Shown: one piece after another, positions 14,801-16,593 of the stretch | Layout of the letters: every line of letters begins with the position of its first letter | How positions within the stretch are numbered: position 1 is the stretch's first letter | NCBI GenBank assembly: GCA_026991065.1 | Contig: JALXCG010000553.1 | Location: 1 to 16,593 of the forward strand | From: Gemmatimonadota bacterium | GTDB lineage: Bacteria > GCA-2686955 | Length of the DNA stretch: 16,593 nt | Direction of reading: 5' to 3' | Made by a program: the position numbers and the translations under genes | The notes under the pieces: model-generated | Seen by the model: the letters and a program-made list of their open reading frames with translations, nothing else | Told to the model about the DNA's origin: nothing | Database searches by the model: none

Positions 14801-14877
14801 CCGCGGGGAGTCGCTGTGCGCGTGGCTCGGCGCTGCTTGCCCGGACGACGTTTCTTGCTGCTTTTGCGTTTCGACAT
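11806..14877 (-). CDS. Tandem glycosyltransferase family 2 / TPR protein, candidate flagellin glycosyltransferase
   Basis: The 1023-residue protein repeats one layout twice: a GT-A fold glycosyltransferase then tetratricopeptide repeats. The first GT2 domain (about 48-240) has TISMITKNEE, TGSTDRT (81-87) and LDADE (126-130). TPR units follow at about 258-465. The second GT2 domain (about 492-665) has TLCMIVRDEE, TGSTDRT (525-531) and LDADD (570-574), then TPRs at about 680-1005. Both domains share FAAARNA just before the DxD motif, so they arose by duplication. The GT type resembles the SunS-like group that modifies peptides. GT-TPR proteins beside flagellin glycosylate it in other bacteria, and this gene ends 343 nt before flagellin on the same strand; that role is inference. 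The N-terminus (residues 1-26) is strongly basic. No Shine-Dalgarno precedes the ATG, and a terminator lies 22 nt upstream, so a start further downstream cannot be excluded. Confidence 0.9.
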   Translation of the reverse strand: MSKRKSSKKRRPGKQRRATRTATPRGATAATGPRPLPPLPPRADGRPTLTISMITKNEEQFLRNCLASVRDLADEIVIMDTGSTDRTIEIAKEFGAKVGHFDWIDDFAAARNAALDQARGDWVLSLDADEEIAAEDHEKIGLLLRRARADAIQITTRNYCNRTAAPDFHPDDNSYPGRCRSAPGWVPSTKIRLWRRATGLRWQHRIHELLEPSAEARGVRLAHTRIPVHHYGLLAESRDKLDYYFELGRKAIAENPHDSKAHLEVALVLAQRGELDAARPYFEKAAELSVDPAVALVHQASALLGKLRFREARECAERALAAAPDYAPALHAVALLEHFQHHNNERAIELLRRATEITPTYALAHFNLARCLQAAGRRREALDAIRKATEIAPRHTPIIELHAAILLELNQPREALALLPESLVRKHSAWELWNRRGNVLARLGQFAPAQEAFARAAELAPEGFREPHRSQKAVAAWAQGEQNGCRGEQRPGITLCMIVRDEESNLPRCLASAAGAFDQIVVIDTGSTDRTPEIARECGAEVHHFAWEDDFAAARNASLRHAECRWVMWLDADDTLPPESREKLRNLAADRSRMPGALLISARMLREDSLASDTRQLRIFPNHPGVCFSGVIHEQVGPSLQRLGFPVVDASDILVEHHGYVAAHAARSKAERNLPLLIAAAEQEDATYHERHNLIRSYFGAGRPAEAIPYIHAILEDPLCPREAPGIYNQARIYLARILLAQDDLPGAMQPIQEILADRPDDPQALYYQGQVERKRANWTAALHAFKRAATSERGGDDLGTPTELLRYRARIAWAEICEESGDPQTAAQVARAARESAPERAEGWLIEARALHAQQRRQDAIDLLNSAIESCGPAPALCGLLGNLCFEVGEVEKALKLYSAIEEPTVAVLANRGKALVLLGRSAEALPVLEEALTADPTLLDVQCIIGDIHFHSSRPEQALQAYEAALRAGLPPSATTFARIGDTYRALGHPAAAEVAYQTAQRLNRRNQPPQQRLDPAAAGM

Positions 14878-14899
14878 GGGAGGCTCGCTGCAGGAGGAG

Positions 14900-14924
14900 A
14901 AAAAAGAGCCGTGGAGTACGGCTC
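14900..14924 (-). terminator. Intrinsic terminator facing into the glycosyltransferase gene (attenuator-like)
   Basis: On the minus strand GAGCCGT-ACTCC-ACGGCTC forms a perfect 7-bp stem with a 5-nt loop, followed at once by six T residues (14905-14900). That is a classical Rho-independent terminator. It points toward the glycosyltransferase, whose ATG is 22 nt further on. No minus-strand gene precedes it, so it more likely controls entry into the glycosyltransferase than ends a transcript of its own. On the plus strand no T tract follows. Confidence 0.7.
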
Positions 14925-14940
14925 ATACCTGTCCGATCGC

Positions 14941-14964
14941 CCATTTAAGACCATCCTTGAATGG
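14941..14964. repeat. 9-bp inverted repeat in the divergent glycosyltransferase/GNAT region
   Basis: CCATTTAAG (14941-14949) and CTTGAATGG (14956-14964) pair over 9 positions with one G-T wobble around a 6-nt loop. It lies 16 nt before the terminator stem as read on the minus strand, and in the 5' leader of the acetyltransferase on the plus strand. It could be an operator or an upstream element of an attenuator. Confidence 0.4.
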
Positions 14965-15009
14965 AGGGAAGAGTGTCTTGATGAGAATGCTCTGCTGAGA
15001 GGAGTAGCC

Positions 15010-15993
15010 ATGGCGTCACCATCGCTCTTGCGCGCGGCCCCGCCGGCGCGGCTTTTTGTCGAGGCCGATCTGCCGGCTCTCCTGGCGCTCATGGCGCGGA
15101 TTGCTCCTTCGGGCAAGGTGCCCACGGCCGCCGACTTTCAGGCTGCGTTTGTGGCGGCCGACGAGGGACGGGATCCCTGCCGGGACCTCTTTGTGAAACC
15201 GGGGCCCGGTGAGCGGATCGACGGTTTTTTGGCGCTCTATCGGGAAGATGAGTTTTTTACCGCCCTGGGGCCGTTTTTGGCGCCTGATCTGTCGGTTCGT
15301 CATCGCCCCTGTGCCCACGCACTGCTCAAGTCCGCGGAGATGGAGGCGACGCGACGCGGTTGGCGCAGTTTGCGCTTCGAGGTGGATGGCGCCGATCATG
15401 AGCGGCGCATCCTGCTCCACAATCGCGGTTACCGGGAGGAGCGCGTTTACAGCCACATGGAACTGTGGCTCGACCGCGAAGATTGGAGCCTGCTGGCCGA
15501 CGCCGATCTTCTGCGCTCGCCCTCCTGCAGCGCCGGCAGGGTGGTTACGCTGGACGCCTACTGCAGTGCCGAAGGGGTTTCGGCGCCCGCGTTGCTAGGC
15601 GAGTTGCTCGACGCTACATTGGGCTCCACTTGGATGTATCAGCCCCACGGTGCCCGTGGAGCGGCGGAGCGGCTGGCCCGCGCGGGGGCCGGCGCGGAGC
15701 GGGTTCTGCTTGGCATCGACGCGCAGAGTGGCAAGCCGGTCAGCTATTTCGAGTGGAGCCTCCAGACTCCACGCGATGCATTCCTGGATGATATCGGGGT
15801 TCTTGCCACGGCGCGTCGCCAGGGGTGGGGGCGGCGGTTGATGCGCGAAGGGCTGGCGGCAATGCGCGCCGCCGGCGCGCGGCGCGTGGCGCTGGATGTG
15901 GATCGGCGCAATGTGGCGGCGCGCTGGCTCTATCGGCGTCTCGGCTTCACCGAGAGCGGGAGTGTGCGCTACGTGGCCTTGCGCCTGCGCTGA
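15010..15993 (+). CDS. Tandem GNAT-family N-acetyltransferase
   Basis: Predicted acetyl-CoA-dependent acyltransferase; the substrate is unknown. The 327-residue product has two GNAT-like halves. The C-terminal half (about 175-327) has a clear acetyl-CoA motif, DDIGVLATARRQGWGRRLMR at 260-279, then the NVAARWLYRRLGF segment (301-313) typical of GNAT enzymes. The N-terminal half (about 13-155) keeps LRFEVDGADHERRILLHNRG (121-140), resembling the last part of a GNAT fold, but its acetyl-CoA loop is not recognisable, so it may be structural. Two-domain GNATs such as mycothiol synthase share this arrangement. The start at 15010 is chosen for the GAGAGGAG site 6 nt upstream. The frame is open further upstream, and a GTG at 14911 would add 33 residues with less GC-rich codons. 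It diverges from the glycosyltransferase and precedes a methyltransferase by 122 nt. Confidence 0.88.
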   Translation: MASPSLLRAAPPARLFVEADLPALLALMARIAPSGKVPTAADFQAAFVAADEGRDPCRDLFVKPGPGERIDGFLALYREDEFFTALGPFLAPDLSVRHRPCAHALLKSAEMEATRRGWRSLRFEVDGADHERRILLHNRGYREERVYSHMELWLDREDWSLLADADLLRSPSCSAGRVVTLDAYCSAEGVSAPALLGELLDATLGSTWMYQPHGARGAAERLARAGAGAERVLLGIDAQSGKPVSYFEWSLQTPRDAFLDDIGVLATARRQGWGRRLMREGLAAMRAAGARRVALDVDRRNVAARWLYRRLGFTESGSVRYVALRLR

Positions 15994-16115
15994 AAGAAGT
16001 GGGCCGGAAGAGTGCGGCACGGCCAGTCGCAGGCCGGTAGTGGATTGTTCGGGGGGCGGGTCGATCTCCCGAAAAACCCCGCCGATTCTCTGCCCGCTCC
16101 ATCGATAGGTTTTGC

Positions 16116-16593
16116 ATGCCCGCTGTGACCACTGCTCCCCCGTCCGTTTCCCCTTCACCACAAGTCGCCGACCCCCGCGCAGCCCGGATTCGGGCGGATG
16201 AGATTGCCCGCCACGCCCATTTGGCGGCGGAATACCGCAAACGCCACACGCCGGCCGCCGGGAGGGCCTACCACGCTTGGTGGAATGCTCTGCTGATGAG
16301 TCATCTGCCGCCGCGGCCGGAGACCCGGGTGCTGGATCTCAACTGTGGCACTGGCGTGCTTCTGAGTGACCTGGCGGGGGTTTACCGGCGGCCGGTGGGG
16401 ATCGATCTCTCTCCCCACATGTTGGCGGCAACCGGCGGCGCGCGCCCGGATCTGGTGCGCGGTGACAGTGAGAGGTTGCCGTTTCCGGATGCGAGTTTTG
16501 ACGCAGTGGTCTGCCGCGGCGCGCTCCACCATCTGCCTGACGTGGCAGCCGGGATCGCCGAGGTGGCGCGGGTGTTGCGTCCCGGGGGGCGGG
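16116..16593 (+). CDS. Class I SAM-dependent methyltransferase, 5' part (runs off the window)
   Basis: The first 159 codons are present without a stop. The product has a Ser/Pro-rich N-terminus (1-20), then a Rossmann-type methyltransferase core. Motif I is VLDLNCGTGVLL (72-83), with Asn in place of the usual Gly of GCGTG. The acidic residue at the end of strand 2 is D97 (GIDLSP). Motif II/III lies in GDSERLPFPDASFDAVVC (116-133), followed by the HHLPDV and ARVLRPGG segments seen in UbiE/Methyltransf_11 proteins. The substrate cannot be told from this part. The ATG at 16116 is the first in frame after a stop; the ribosome site is weak (AGG about 7 nt upstream). It is on the same strand as the GNAT gene and could be co-transcribed. 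A role in glycan or flagellin modification is only suggested by position. Confidence 0.9.
   Translation, partial: MPAVTTAPPSVSPSPQVADPRAARIRADEIARHAHLAAEYRKRHTPAAGRAYHAWWNALLMSHLPPRPETRVLDLNCGTGVLLSDLAGVYRRPVGIDLSPHMLAATGGARPDLVRGDSERLPFPDASFDAVVCRGALHHLPDVAAGIAEVARVLRPGGR

Noticed and set aside
14705-14944. Short minus-strand frame (MGDRTGMSRTPRLFF...) as an attenuation leader peptide
   Set aside because: Its Phe/Leu run is encoded by the terminator T tract itself, rather than by codons upstream of the stem, and it continues far into the glycosyltransferase gene in another frame.
14939-14953. GG-N10-GC match on the minus strand before the glycosyltransferase (possible sigma-54 site)
   Set aside because: Only the GG and GC agree (TGGTCT and GGGCG instead of TGGCAC and TTGCA), and the bases belong to the inverted repeat.
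14371-15009. Extended acetyltransferase frame of 540 residues
   Set aside because: The added part is antisense to the glycosyltransferase coding region and has no recognisable domain. The ATG at 15010 has a good ribosome site.
16048-16080. Inverted repeats TTCGGG/CCCGAA and GGCGGG/CCCGCC after the acetyltransferase as a terminator
   Set aside because: The stems are only 6 bp, compete with each other and are not followed by a T tract on the plus strand.

Overview
The window is GC-rich bacterial chromosomal DNA with tightly packed genes, no tRNA or rRNA, no insertion sequence and no CRISPR array. Codon and base use look uniform. The sigma factor near the left end has the short, region-1.1-less layout and the FISYAVWWIRQSIL signature common in primary-type sigma factors of the Bacteroidetes/FCB lineages. 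Together with a full flagellar filament locus, this suggests a flagellated member of, or near, the FCB superphylum (for example one of the uncultured candidate phyla). This placement is inference; there is no 16S gene to confirm it.

Left part (1-5667). The 3' end of an unrecognised plus-strand gene converges on an RpoD/RpoS-like sigma factor, separated from it by a perfect 16-bp hairpin. Upstream of the sigma gene is a near-consensus sigma-54 (-24/-12) promoter reading into it. Divergently placed is a PIG-L/LmbE-type zinc deacetylase. Its 3' end overlaps, tail to tail, a large protein that fuses a PAPS-dependent sulfotransferase to a catalytically complete alkaline-phosphatase-superfamily phosphodiesterase through a Pro/Ala/Glu-rich linker. 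Just upstream in the same operon is a small, degenerate alkaline-phosphatase-like protein that has lost metal ligands. These three genes look like a surface-glycan modification group.

Middle (5775-14877, all minus strand) is a late flagellar locus. In transcription order it holds a 1023-residue tandem glycosyltransferase/TPR protein, flagellin, FliS (flagellin chaperone), a FlgM-like anti-sigma-28 factor, an unusually long FliD filament cap, and a FliT/FlgN-like chaperone. Flagellin has a sigma-28-like promoter, an approximately 260-nt leader and a duplicated ACGGAGG motif at its ribosome binding site. A GC-rich hairpin between flagellin and fliS probably lowers downstream expression. The adjacent glycosyltransferase is a good candidate for glycosylating flagellin.

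Right part (14878-16593). A short divergent region contains an intrinsic terminator that faces into the glycosyltransferase gene, only 22 nt before its start codon, which suggests attenuation. It is followed by a tandem GNAT acetyltransferase and the 5' part of a class I SAM-dependent methyltransferase that runs off the window.

Most notable are the sulfotransferase-phosphodiesterase fusion with its degenerate partner, the apparent sigma-54 to sigma-70-type cascade beside a flagellar locus, a protein module shared by flagellin and its cap FliD, and the attenuator-like leader before the glycosyltransferase.
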